Shown piece after piece: positions 45,867 through 58,500 of a DNA stretch of 64,000 bases. A model generated the notes under the pieces. It searched no databases, was not told the origin of the DNA, and worked only from the letters and a program-made list of their open reading frames with translations. The stretch covers positions 69,905 through 133,904 of the forward strand of contig BCHH01000004.1 in NCBI GenBank assembly GCA_001599595.1, written 5' to 3'. Made by a program: the position numbers and the translations under genes. How positions within the stretch are numbered: the first letter of the stretch is position 1; each line of letters opens with the position of its first letter. Source of the stretch: Beverwykella pulmonaria. Lineage: Eukaryota; Ascomycota; Dothideomycetes; Pleosporales; Melanommataceae.

Positions 45867-47622
45867 CTACTCATCATCGTTGATATCGATGACCGTCTGC
45901 TTCCACTTGCGAGCCGGGACACGACGCTGGAACAAAATGTCGATCTCACGGAAGGACCTGTGCTTCATTTCTGGAACCCAGATCCAAGCCATGGCGGTGC
46001 AGATAAAGGCGGTGCCAGCCCAAACGTAACCACTCTTGCCGCCCAGGTTCCACTTATCAGTGTTGAGCATGTAGCTGGAAAGGAAGATGCAAGGAATATT
46101 GACCAAGTAGTAGGCACCACGTCCGATACCGGTTGTCAGTGGCCTGAGACGAACGGAAGATGTCTCGCCGATGATGACCCATGAGGCAGGGGCGGGTCCT
46201 AAGCAGAACAGGACGGAGACGATCAAGCCAAGTGATGCTTGCGCATTGCTAGCCGCCTTACTAATGCCAACTGAACCCGCAATACCGAGCGCGATCAAGA
46301 ATGCACAGTTGATGAATTGACCATGGACATAGATGGTGCGTCGGCCGAGGTATGTGGTGAGAATCCAAGAGAGCATGACCATGATCAACTGGAGGGCAGA
46401 AGTGATGAGACCAAGTGCAAATGCGGTGTTGTCTGCCATGCCGGCCTCTGAGCTGGTGTTAGTCTGCTATGAGGTTGCAGGAGATGGTTGGACTCACGTT
46501 TGAAAAAGTAAACCGCTTGGTTAGCGATCAGATTGCCCGTCAGATTCTGAGATGCGTATACACCGCACACAATCAATGTGCGGTAGCAATCGGTACCTTT
46601 CCACAGTTCAACGAGACTGGGACTCTTCTCGTTCTTCTCAAGCTCGATCGTGCGACGCATCATTGCGACTGCGTCAGCGGGATTATCATTTGCACTCGAA
46701 CGTCCAAGGCGTTTGACAGCCTTCTCTGCCTCAGCCAGACGGCCCTTTCGTACGAGCCACCAGGGTGATTCAGGCGCAATGAAGAGTAGGACAGCGAGAG
46801 GAGTAGGAAACATCCACTGGAGTGCAATGGGAATTCTGGTATAACTGTCAGTACAGTGCTTCTCGATGGCATCTATAGGAGCGGACGAACCTGTACGCTG
46901 TGGCGTTAGACCTAGATTGGTAGTGGTAAGTGATACCGCCGACAATGATCGACCCAACAGCCCAGAACATCTGCAACATCTGCGTCGCCGGAGCTCTCAA
47001 CCTCATTGGCACAATTTCGGCACAGTAGGCGGGTGCATTGGCGATAAAAATGCCCCACGGGATGCCTTCCAGGATCTGGGCCGCGAGAAACATTCCTTGG
47101 CTATTGCCGAAATAAAAGATGAAGATGAAGGCATTCAAGAACATGAGACCGCCAATGGTTGCCCATCGATATCCAATCCAACTGGTAATGGGACCTGCGA
47201 TGAAGACACCGATGAAGGCACCGACTGGTCCGCTACATTGGAATGCTGACTGCCATGAAGCTTCGATAATGTAATCTTTTTTGTTGTCGCTGTATACACC
47301 AAAATCCTTTGCGAATTGAGCTGTGGCTATGAACTGTCCCATCAAGAAAACACAGTATGACTCCATGATCTATCGTAGCATTAGAGAAATGATCTGCCTA
47401 TCATGGGCAAGAGCTTACAATGGTGCATGACATGACCAATGCCCACCAACTGGCAGCGGGATAGGCCTTGACAGCCTGGAGCACAGTCATATCATGTTCG
47501 ATCTTCTCGGCATCGATGGCGCCCGTTCTGTCGTAGTCGACCTTCTCGCCGACATCGTAGACAGGTCCGGGCTGCGCTTCGACCTCCGCTGAGGTCGGCT
47601 TCTCTGTGATGACGTTATTCAT
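45867..47622 (-). CDS. MFS maltose/alpha-glucoside-type sugar permease
   Basis: Four exons (47622-47419, 47369-46891, 46835-46498, 46447-45867), introns of 49, 55 and 50 nt, all phases consistent, 533 aa. Sugar-porter marks: SWIGYRWATIGG after helix 2, EGIPWGIFIANAPAYCAEIVPMRLRAP (in two parts, the PxxxAEI..RLR segment), PESPWWLVRKGRLAEAEKAVKRLG, LGRRTIYVHG, and PEMKHRSFREIDILF near the C-terminus. The central QAVYFFKQAGM is as in MAL-type H+ symporters. It acts in the plasma membrane; the substrate is inferred as an alpha-glucoside or similar oligosaccharide. A pseudogene of the same broad family lies at 11508-13220 but is intronless and not a close duplicate. No glucosidase gene is nearby. 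Confidence 0.88.
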
Positions 47623-48313
47623 GTTGACGATTTCTGAGAGAAACGTGAGGGACGATGAGAACGAAAGAGAGGAGGCACGACTGGGTTTTCAATCTTGATC
47701 CTTGCAACAACACGCTCGTGATAGTAATCCTGATCTTAGCTTAATTAAGTGAAGCTTGCTCCGGACCTTAACCTCCACAACCCAACATCTCCACCTATGA
47801 GGGTCATTTTCCGGGCAGGGTCGCATCCGCAATGTCGCACCGGCCCCGCCATCGCATCGATCAAGCTTTCTTATTGGCCATAGCAGATATCGGTGCATCT
47901 TCCCCCGAATTGCGCTAAGGGCTGCGTGTAACGGAGTAATTTTAATAAGAGTAGGCTCTTGTCGAGCGGAGTAATCTAATACTAGCCGGGAGTAGATGTA
48001 CCGGTCCCATGGGCCATATTTCCCCGTTTCCCCGCAGTATCAGTTGCGGGGCGTTTTCTTGTCAGCTTTCCTGACTCAGTTAGTTCCCAGTGTGCAGGGA
48101 TCCGCCCCCTCCTACCGGTATTAGGCTGAGATGGTGGTGCACAGTCGAACGACGCGGCTACACCAAGCGGCATACAGCCCCCTCCCATGAATGAATGAGT
48201 AGCGTCGCAGTGGTCGCTGTGGCAATTGGCTCGTGCATAGAATGGCTAAGAATAATATTTTATGCAAATTACATACAAATGATCATCAAAGCAACATTCC
48301 TATCCCGATGTTG
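47623..48313. other. Promoter side of the MFS gene
   Basis: Upstream of the permease ATG the leader is pyrimidine/purine biased and TTAATTAAG occurs near 47739. CGG-type triplets around 47815-47860 could serve zinc-cluster regulators, but no clear palindrome stands out. Confidence 0.4.
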
Positions 48314-48484
48314 TCACCACTTTGCGTGCCATCCACCGGCTTGGATAACTGCCCAGCAGCGCTCTAGCATAGATGAGATATACTTCTTGTAGTCCTCAAT
48401 TGAAATCTTATTCCACTCTTCCTTGACGTATTGCCTCACAGCATCGGTCTTCGGAAAGCGCTTCGACACCCTCCATTTTAGCAT
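48314..48484 (-). pseudogene. Tc1/mariner-type transposase C-terminal remnant
   Basis: A 56-residue stretch reads MLKWRVSKRFPKTDAVRQYV then EEWNKISIEDYKKYISSMLERCWAVIQAGGWHAKW in two parts. This is the familiar end of DDE_3 transposases (LKRRV..LxxEW..I..S-M-x-x-R-C-x-A-V-I-x-A-x-G-G). The catalytic DDE core is not recognisable upstream, and no terminal repeats were located. An old fragment. Confidence 0.7.
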
Positions 48485-49649
48485 CTGCACAACAACGCTA
48501 ATACCGTCGCAGCAACCCTTGTAAATATTGACGCCTTACTCGTCCTCGTCCCCCTAATGATAATAGCATGACGACTCCCGTTGCCTGTCGTAATGGTGTC
48601 TATTGCTGTACTCATTTTTGGGACACGCCCACTTTTCCTCTCGCCATTGAGGGAGGGAACCTCCGATCAGCGCTGAAAAAGTGCCTGATCCAGTGATGAG
48701 AAACGTGTCCCATGAGTTATGCAGGATCCAGGGGAGTATCGAGATGACAAGCCGGATCAGGATGATGAGGATACTGGAGAGGGAGACCCAGCCTAGTTTT
48801 GGAACGCCTTGAACATATTACGGATCTTCGTCAAAATCATAGACAGAGACTCGGATCGTTAGTGTGAGACTTTTGTCGGAAGAGCTGGGACTGAAGTTGG
48901 AGTTGCACTGCGAGAAAGCAGTTCTGTGCGGAGAGGGCGAAAGAGACCGCATCGCGATTCGACCTTGCTCAGTAGCTTATCTCGTCGCGATTCCTTCCTG
49001 TAACATAGCCTCTCTCGTTCAGGCTGCGACTCCCCAATCCTCATGATAGTGTCTTTTATGCACCAATGGTAGTTGAAAAAGATAATTCAACCCACACGGT
49101 CAGATGTGCAGGACACTGGGTGCTAGCATATCCTGACCAGTACGGAGTATCAGTGGCATGATTCCAAGCGTGGCCGAGGGCGCGGAGACGGTCGGACAAG
49201 AGAGGCGGTTCGAAGCAATCTCTCGCATCATCACGTGATTGCGACCGGGCTTGACACACGAGACGGCAGTCCTGACTGATCGTCGGTGTAAGACTTACGG
49301 CATCCATGGTGAGAAACTCAATGAGGAAAAACTGTACTGAAGGATGGGCGCGAAAGTAGGAGTAAGTAGTGATACTTGCCCGATACGGAAAGTTCAAAGC
49401 ACGAACACACGGAAGGGTCCACCACTCCGCACAACTCTACTACACTGCCCGCGAATCCATATCCCATACGTGCCTTTTGATAAAATACTATCATCTCGAC
49501 GAGGAGGCTCGCAATTGCTACAACAACCTCAGCCACTATGCAGCTGGTCGATGCTGCAAAAAGTGATGCCAGTAGAGCCTCGAGACTTTTGCAACATTTT
49601 AATGCCTTCCTTCCTTCTGAGACTGAAATCGCCGACCAACAACATAGGG
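48485..49649. other. Intergenic, nothing firm
   Basis: May include further mariner debris up to about 48560. The rest shows only short overlapping frames on both strands without motifs. Confidence 0.4.
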
Positions 49650-51098
49650 TTACCCATCCCAATTGAAGACCCCAGAATACTCATACGCCTGCAAATGCAC
49701 AACCACACCTTCTCTATCACCCTCCGCAACGATCTTGTTGCACTGTTGCTTGTAGGCGTTATCCGCCCCCTGCTTAGAGGCGATATGTACCTCTTGGAGA
49801 TTAGGCAGCTGGGATCTGCGTACCGCACGAAAGTGACGGAACAAGGCATCAAGAGCTTTGTCATAAGGACCCATTCCCTCGGACTTTAACGACAGATGCG
49901 TGACTGAAGTGGGTATCAAGTCGCGTACGAACGGGTCCAGTGAGCCGTGGAAGAAGCGTTGCAACGAGGTAGCAATGTTCCCTGTGGCACCCTCGGCATT
50001 GATATTGCACATGACAAGTTTCAGAGGAAACTCAAACTTCTTTAGCTTCTGGAAATCACGTGTTGATGCCTTGCCAGGGAGGATGGAGCCGCGTAATTCA
50101 AGGATTGTTACCGAAAGTTCGATAAGATGGCTCCCAGCTTCGCGCGCTACTGCATTGATAAACTTGCAGATATCCCAGTCTGGAGGACAATAGTCATGCT
50201 GTGCTCTATGCGAGTATGTTAACGTCTTTAAGCATGGTGTATGCTTAAGGAAGTCAGTTATGCCTACGTCGTCAATACAACAGCCACCTAGATGAGCTGC
50301 TTCAAGTGTGTCTGCGATATAAGGCAAACCTCTAAATGCGAGACTTCTGAGGTTTTCTCCGATTGCAAAGCCGCCAGGACTGCTAAACAATTTCAAATGC
50401 GGTAGAGCGAAGAAGGGCCGTGCCCAACTCAAACCCCAATTTTCAGTCTCAGATCTCGATAATGATCCATGGAAACTTGTGACTGACCGAAGACCGGAAG
50501 AGGAAGACAGAAAGCTGGATTGCCTAGCCTCCTTAACAAGGACATCGAGCAGCCGATTCGTCGCGGAATTCGGCTTCCATGAACTTGGTATGGTGAGGTT
50601 CTCGGTGTCACCGAGCAGCGTTAGGAGAAAGGCACTGCCGTGCTGCGAATAGCGCATCTCTCTGACGTCCTCCGCGAACGTAGAATAGTTCTTCCTTCAG
50701 TCTAGCCGGGCTCGCCAGAGATACGTAGAGTTGGCAAATAGTTGGACAATGGCTCCTCCATCCTCAATGCTTGGGACCTACTTTGGTGGTTCACGGACAC
50801 GTAGATGCGGAAGGAACTTGCTGTCCTCTGCAAGGTTTGCGGTTCGAATGTACCACGCAACGATGGGGTCAGCGGCGATGAGGTTGATGAGGTCGGAAGC
50901 GGCCACCAGGCTGTCGCGCGCGTGAGCGTAGTAGCCAAAATCTCGGAAGCGGGAGCGCAGCTCGTTGTGGCGCTTGATGAATGGTGTGCATCGCGCATAG
51001 ATTCTCTTGCAGGTCGTTGCCAAGTTCTCGAAGCTCTGTGGTAGAGAGTATTCGACAATGATGTCAAGAAGCTCGTATGGGAGGTTCGTGAGAGCCAT
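49650..51098 (-). pseudogene. F-box protein gene with two in-frame stops
   Basis: One frame of 483 codons runs without frameshift from MALTNLPYELLDIIVEYSL (F-box: L-P-x-E-L-L..I..L..S..N-L..C-K-R-I) to the tail at 49650. It is interrupted by TAG just after REPPK (about 50776) and TGA after RARLD (about 50700). Between and after the stops conserved parts continue: DGGAIVQLFANSTYLW, STFAEDVREMRYSQHGSAF, then leucine-rich stretches (LRSLAFRGLPYIADTLEAA, LPNLQEVHIASK). Both stops fit Trp or Arg/Gln codons changed by C-to-T or G-to-A. An intron spanning both stops is possible (GTAGGT follows CAAA) but would delete conserved sequence, so pseudogene is preferred. Confidence 0.7.
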
Positions 51099-51402
51099 AG
51101 TGAACCAGTTTGTCTCTAGTTAAGGTTGGTATTGATCGTGTTGTTCAGCGAGCATCGGATAGCAATCAAGGATGATGTCTTTGCTGATGGAAAATCACAT
51201 TACGCAAATTCTGCTACTTTCTTCTTGATACTTGTCCCTTTCAATGATGTTGGAGGCAAGGCTCAACCCGATGGATCTAGTGGGACTCGAGGTGTTCACA
51301 TTCCTAAGCACATACACTGTAGGTGGTAACAGCTCGACTGACCACGCTAAGAACTCATCTCAGCTGACGTCATTTTTAGCTGTTCCTATAACTGTGCGCG
51401 CG
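51099..51402. other. Upstream of the F-box pseudogene
   Basis: No feature recognised; short frames only. Confidence 0.4.
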
Positions 51403-51610
51403 AACTGCCTTCACAACTGTGCCTCTTATCTGGCTTAGATGTTGTTTTAATCTAACACTCTTTACATTCCAAAACTGCTTTCACAACTGTGTTTCTTATC
51501 CAGCTCCATTTTTGTTCAATCTAACACCCTTTAAATTCCAACACTGCCTTCACAACTGAGCCTCTTATTTGGCTTCGATGTTGTTTCAATCTAACACTCT
51601 TTAAATTTAT
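51403..51610. repeat. 70-bp tandem repeat, three units
   Basis: Units start at 51403, 51473 and 51542 (70 and 69 bp apart). Each has CTGC(C/T)TTCACAACTG, CTCTTAT-like, TTGTT..AATCTAACAC(T/C)CTTTA and CATTCCAA-type elements, about 85% alike by eye. No coding potential. Confidence 0.85.
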
Positions 51611-52585
51611 GTTAAGCATTCCTTCCTTCGCGCCTTGCGTTGCTTGATCAAAGGCCTCAGAATATTACCTAGGTAGCTGCAGCCAACGTGGCTTCTGGCG
51701 AGTGCCGGTAAACCCCGTTCTCCATTTTACTTGGATGTCACACTTTCTTCATGACCACACCTACATTCAGCAGACACCACAATGCAGAAAACTCTAAATC
51801 GTTACAGCCAACATTAATTTGATTCGTTTTACTCGTTTAGAAAAGGAAAGGAATAAGGATTATGTAAGTCATAGCCAGCAACCACTAAACCTAACCGTGG
51901 TAACGTCGAGTGACAGCATATTGAAACACTCGATCATGTTTTGTGCCACGTAGGCCAAGTCCAAAAAAAAAAGCAACGAGACTGTGGTGCCCAGTCCCTC
52001 AGACATCCTCCATGAACTTTCTACGCCTCATGAGCAGCACGATGGTTAATCCTCATCAACGCTCTCATGGAATTGGGAAGTGGGAAGAGCTTCCTTGGTT
52101 AACCATCGTTGGGAGGGCATATATATCTACTGCATGTTCCGCTTCTTGTTTGATCAAAAACTAAATCTAGTCCGTTCGCTCTTCTCCAGCCGTTAGCGCT
52201 TTTTGCTATTCAATGAGCAGAGCTGCCTAGCATGCATTCCGTACTTTTTTCTTTCTTTGTGCTTACCGCAAAAGCGGCTGTATTGCCGTCGATAACTCCA
52301 AGCGCACTCCCCCCTGGTTGCGACGAAGCGTATGAGGAGATAGAGACGTACCTATGCATCTATCATATCTCATATTGCATCAGCGTCGCATTATATAACT
52401 TTTCATCGAGTATATACACTCGCAGCTACTCACTAGCTGGTACTCAGCCAGGTCCTTCTATCCTGTTGCTTCCTCACGACGAAATATCTACATAAGGCGG
52501 AGTTCTATAGCCTCTAGCAACGCATGTATTAAATTCTGCAATCGAACCTGTTTTCCTGTTATAACAAATTATCTTCAATCATTAC
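51611..52585. other. PKS downstream region, no gene
   Basis: No gene is recognised. An 87-codon frame at 52232-52495 begins with a hydrophobic, signal-peptide-like stretch (VLFSFFVLTAKAAVLPS) but has no homologue I know and overlaps what should be the PKS 3' flank. An A10 run lies near 51963. Confidence 0.4.
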
Positions 52586-55500
52586 CTAAATTTTCCTCTC
52601 AAATTTGTCAGTCAAACCCTCGGCCGCAACCTTTCCGAGCTCCGCCAGCGTCCCCGACGCCATGATCTCTAGCACGCTAATATCCAGCCCAAAACTCTGT
52701 TTCCACCATCTTCTCAACTCAATAGCCATCAAACTATCCATCCCTATCTGCGACAAGCTCATCTCTAACTCCATGTCCTCATCGGGCTTCATCATGAATC
52801 TGAAAATTCTGCGTCCGATTTCTTCGCCGAGGTACTCGTGGCTTTCTTTCTCGGACAACAGCGCCGGATCATCTGCGCATCGCACCAGGAAGGATTTCAG
52901 CTGGTTGTTGTTTGCGCCAGTGGCCCCGCCGCCGCTTTCCTTAGGAACGTTGTGGTACATGCCCATGCGGCGATCACGACGCCATGACGCCTGGCAGTTG
53001 GGGTCTTCGAGATGGACTTCTGAGCGCAGACCCATAACGATGTGACCGGGGCTCTTCCAGCTAGCTGTCTGGTTGCTGGATACTTCATATGTCATCGGGT
53101 GGCTGTTCAGAATAGCGAGTTCCATGTAATCGAGGAGTTCCTTTTCTGGGAGGAACCAGAGGCCCTGCGACTTGAGCTTCTTACGAATGAGTGGGTTCTC
53201 GGCGATAAAGCCTATGTCATCAATAGGACAGACACCTATGACAGACGCGGGTAGACCTGCGCGATGACGAAATTGTGTAAAGGACTCGAGGAATGTATTC
53301 GCAGCAGCGTAATTGCCTTGGCCTGGCTGGTCAATGAGTGTGACGATCGAAGAGGTCATGACCAAGAAGTCTAGTGCGACACCAGCGGCTTCGAAGGTCT
53401 TATGGATATTCCAGGCACCGTCGACCTTTGGCTTCACAGCGCTTGTCCATTCTTCGTACGTCAGGTCAAGAATGGGCGCATCGCGGAGTATCATCGCCAA
53501 GTGGAAGACGCCTTTAATGGGCTTGGCCGCCTTTTTGATGACCTGCTCTAGGTCGGCCTTGTTGTCAGCCTTGCCTGCGATAGCAACCACCCTGCAGCCC
53601 ATGCTCTCAAGCTCTCTGAAGTACTCCTGGTCGTTTTCTGTCTGTCCAGCGCTGCGCGAAAGGAATATAAAGTGACGTGCACCCTTCTCCGCCATCCAGG
53701 AAGCCACTGAGCGACCAAGACCACCGAGACCACCAGTGAGGAGGTAGGAGTGATTAGGACTGATGGTGAAGTCTTTGGCTCGAGTGGTGCTTGGGATTGT
53801 GGACGCGTCTTCGGGAAGCTTAACAACGACTTTACCAATGTGGTCTCCATTTTGCATGTGCCGGAATGCTTCCACAATCTCGGAGGCTTCGTATGTGGAG
53901 ACGGCACCGATCGGGTGGATCTTGCCATCTTTGAGCATCTGTGCCCATCGCTGCATGAGACTATTGACTTTTTAGGAAAGTAGTGGGAATTTTGATGGAA
54001 TACAACTCACGCTCCGACGGATGCAGGCCGAGCCTGCATTGAGTGGGCCAAATCCACACAGCAGTAGGACCTGTTAAGCAGGAACGGTTCTAGGTCTAGT
54101 TTTCCGAATCCGACAAGATCGCGCTTACCAAGCTCAACCAATTTACCAAACTCCGCAACGCATTTCCAGGAAGCATGGAGCAACTCACCTGAGAGCGAGT
54201 TGAGTACAATGTCAACACCGGTTCCATTCGTCTCTCGCAGGACGTCTGTGAGGAACGAGTCATTTCGGGAATTGAAAATGCGGTTTCTGGGAATCTGGAA
54301 TTTGTCTTGCAGATATTGAATCTTCTCGGCGTTTCCAACGGTGGCGAAGATCTCAGCTCCAACCATCTTAGCCAGTTCGATAGCGGCGTGACCAACACCG
54401 CCGGCGGCCGAGTGGATGAGAATGGACTGGCCCTTCTGAAGCTGGCCAACGTCGATGATGGCTTGAAGTGCGGTGGTGTAACACGCAGGCATGGTTGCGC
54501 CCGCAACAAAGCCTAGTGTCTCGGGGATCTTCACGACGAAGGAGTCCCGGATCACCGCATGTGTGGTGAAGCACCCCTCGGTCGCAACACCACAAACTCG
54601 ATCCCCAGATTTGAGGTTGATAACATTGGAGCCGACACGCTTGACGATACCGGTGATTTCAAGACCAAGCGGAGGCGATTTTCCAAATTTTAGAACGCCC
54701 ATCGACACCATTACATCGCGGAAGTTGAGACCGACAGCTCGGGTATCAATTTCGACCTGGTTGGCCTCAAGATCGTATTGTAGCGGTGACTCGACCCAGC
54801 GGAGCGTCTCGAGCATACCTGGCTTCATGATATCAAGGGACTTGACGCGGCCGTGCTCATTCATGCTCCTCTCGCCAACCTCTTCCTTAAGAGAAAACGG
54901 CTGGTAGCGGCCTATCTTAATAATGCCATTGCTAACAGCGTACTCCCTGTCAGGTGCGATATTCTCGGTGTCTTCACATGACCGCACCTTCTGGAAGACG
55001 TTATTGACGAGGTCTGTGAATTTAGGCTCCGAAACATCAATTTCGAGAGAGAAGATAGGCACAGCGAGTTCTGCACGAGCAACACGGAGCATGCCAACTG
55101 TTTGCGCTGAACGAGGGTCTACGCAATTCAGTTGAGTGGGTGGCATAAGCCATAGCATTTTCTGCTCTTTGTGGTGACGTAGCAGATCCTGGAATCCCAA
55201 ATACCGGACCTCGGATATATCATCGAAGTAGGGAGCCTCTAGATCGAGCGTGGCGATGATGTCGCGGTCTTGAGAAAGCGTCCTTCCGATAGTGGTAATA
55301 GTGACTTCCATACCAGCAGCTGTGAGCTCTGCAATCAGCTTCTTGCTGATGCCCTCATTTGGCTTGTCACAAAGCACGGTGACAGCCTTGTCCTTCTCCG
55401 TCGAGATCTTTTGGATCACTGGTGATGCCACGATAGCAGCGCAGTACTGGAATGGCGCCTCAGTATCATAGACGACAGTGTCAGCGCCACTGAAGCCCGC

Positions 55501-58500
55501 AGCCTTGAGTTCGCGGTCCCAACGTTCGGGTTGTACATATGGCTCCCACTTCCTACCGTCGGATTCTCCGAGCCACCATCCCGAAAAGTTACCGAACACG
55601 TACCCGGGAACCCGGGTAATAGCACACACTTCAGAGAGTACAAGATGTCCATGGAGCTTGAGCAAGGGCTGTAAGTTCCTGAGAGTGGTATTTAAGCTGG
55701 GTGTGGCGTGGACAACGTTCGTTGCTAGGATGAGATCATAGGACTGAGCTTCGAAGCCTTGCTCGAAAGGATCAGCAGAGATATCGAAGACTTTGTATTC
55801 CATATTGGGTGCGTACGCGAAACGCTCCTTTGCCTGAGCAAAAAATCCAGCCGAGATATCCGTGAAGACGTAGTTAGAGTAGGACGGATTACCTCCACAA
55901 CGAGCTAAGTCTCTCAAAATCAGCTCTGTAGTACCTCCAGTTCCGGCACCAACCTCAAGGATACGCAGATTCGGCTTAGTGATCGCAAGCATGCGTACAA
56001 AACTGCCAAGGCCGAATGACACAGCGTTATAAATTTCAGTCAAGACGTTATCTTCCATGAGTAGGCCAAGCGTATCGGACTTTCCAGTGAAAAGTAGTTC
56101 TGCATGCTCGCAAATGCGCATAATACCGGTGGCAACGATACCTAACGATTCGTCCTTAGGTAAACGATCGAAAGTCTCAATAATCCGCCGCTTCCTTTTC
56201 TCTGGGGAGAGTTTGACATAACTAGGGGCATCTTTGACGACTGGATAATTACCAGACTCAGCATGAGCCTTCTCGCGAGCAATCCATTGCCGGAACTTGT
56301 AGAAGTGCTCTTCTTTGGCCTCAAGGTTTGCAATTCTGTCGTGTGTTTCAAGCAAGCACAGCAGAGCAAGTTCTTCAAGGACTAGTTTCGCGCTGTTTTT
56401 TGCCTCGGGTAAATTGAAGAGAGAAGGGACGTCCAAGAAATCGAAATCCGGGTACCATTCCAGACGAGCTGCAGCATGCTTATCTGTGTTCGTAATATTT
56501 GTATCGTCTTCAAGCGGGGTCAGACGAGCACCACGGAGACGCAAGGCGACGTGACCGTCGGCAATGCAGTCGAGGCCGACAGTATTGCTATCGGGAGAGC
56601 ACCAGGCGCGGGCGCTCATACTCATTGCGCTGCGGGAGATGTCGAGCTCTTCGATCAAAGTCGGCACGGCAAGCTGGGTGAAGTGGCGACTGGCGCCCCG
56701 GGAAATGGCGGCCAAAACAAGCTGCAAGCATGCATCGATTCCAGCGGGATGGAAGAGAAATGGTGCATCCTGTCGAGCTTGGGTGTTGGAAATGATAGCA
56801 TCGGCCTTGAACTCGGTTGTAGCTGCAGTAAGCTCCGAGATACCCTGAAATTCGGGGCCGTATACTAGACCAACTCGAGACATGATCTCGTACCATTTTT
56901 GTGCGGGAATATGGCGGGTAAGTTTGTCAGTATGCTCCGTGGGAAGGGTTAGCTCTTCCTTCGGCTTGACAAGACCCTCGGCGTGCTTGAGCCAGATGGA
57001 GCCGGAGTAGGACGAGATTGTGAACTCATATGTGTCTGAGTCTTTGGAGTCGGTGAGCTTGCGTCTGTGGAGTGAGGTGACGACCTCCATGGACGAAGTA
57101 ACCTTCAAGACTAGAGCAGTATGGGCAACGACGTGCCTCACACTATAGCCAGCCTCCACACCAGTAAGCTGTCTGATAGCTTCGCCAGCCATGCACACAT
57201 AGCCGGCAAAGGGGAAGATAACATCTTCCTTGACTTTGTGATCAGCTAGCCATGGCTCGTCCTCCAGGTCCAGGATGACGCGCCATTGCGGGCTGATATC
57301 TGTGCTCTCGGGGATGCGCTGACCGAGGAGAGCGTGATGACCGTATTTACGCAGACGCCAGTCTTTGTACACGCGGCTCTCGTGCCAAAACTTCTGGGAA
57401 TGGTCCCATGGGTAGGAAGGAAGATCATGGACGACAGTGCCCTCCGGAATCAGGGTCTTGAAGTCGACGTTGGCGCCGTGTTGGTACAGTTGGCCCAGCG
57501 CGGCGAGAAAGATGTGGTAGCAGTGGCCGCCGCGACGCATGGTGGACACATGGTTGTAAGATGCATTGACCTGTTTGCAGATGTCGCGGAGAGGCCCTCC
57601 AAGAGTGGAGTGTGGGCCGATCTCGAGGAAGATGTTGTTGGGCTGACACTGGAGCAGTTTGGACACGGCAGGAGCGAACCTCACCGGAGACGTCAAGTTA
57701 GCGGCCCAATACCCGGGTCCCAGATCAGTGGCATTAGTGATGATTTCGCCCGTCACGCTGGAAAATAATGGGAGGCGAGTATCACTGCGCTGGAGTCTCT
57801 GGACTGCAAGCTCGTTCTCGACCAGAGCAGTGTACGTCTCAGATAGAGCCGCCATATGGTGCGAGTGATATGCCATATCCACCTTCAGCTCCCGAGCCAG
57901 CACATCAGGCTTCTGAATCATGATGGTCTTCACAACTTCGCGGAGCTCGTCGGTGTCGCCTGAGATTGTTGTGCTGCTGGGGCTGTTCTCACATGCCACG
58001 ACAACACCCGGCCGGAGGAAAGCAGCAACATCCCCAGCGCTGAGACCAATAGCAGCCATGCCACCTTGTAGCTTCTGTTGTGCACAAACATAGCCACGGT
58101 AGTACGCGCAGATGATAGCCTCTGGCATAGACAGAGAACCTGCTGCATACGCAGCGCCAATTTCACCAGACGAGTGACCGACAACAGCGCTTGGCTGAAC
58201 CCCATATCGAGCAAGAGCATTGACGAGTGCAATCTGGACAGATGTGCAGAGGGGCTGAGCGAACTCAGCCTTGTTGATCTGGCTCGTCTGCGAGGGTTTC
58301 TGTAGCTCGTTGGCGATCGTCCATTTGGGAGCGTGTTGCAAACTCCTCAGCACATCGTCCATAGCCTCGATATCTTTCCGAAACGACGCATCTGTCTCAA
58401 TCATCCAGCGACTCATCTCTGGCCATTGGGCTCCCTGGCCACTGAAGATGAAAGTGATAGGTGCTGGGTTCAGCGGAACCTTGAGCATGGCAGCGGGATC

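Noticed and set aside
49344..49889. 181-codon plus-strand frame
   Set aside because: Its 3' half is antisense to the F-box pseudogene and the rest has no recognisable domain.
4259..51098. TAG reassigned to Gln or Trp as an alternative genetic code
   Set aside because: Intact genes here use TAG as their terminator (URM1, ELP2), TAA and TGA also appear at the same kinds of sites, and conserved genes such as PKS, FMP27, TDP1 and ELP2 contain no internal TAG. RIP-like mutation explains the pattern.
52232..52495. Small secreted protein just downstream of the PKS
   Set aside because: Only the hydrophobic start supports it; the remainder is Ser/Tyr/Ile-rich with no cysteine pattern, and no promoter is visible.
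56476..57768. Frames antisense to or shifted within the PKS (for example 56476-56868, 57286-57768)
   Set aside because: They are shadows of the conserved PKS exon with no independent motif or start context.
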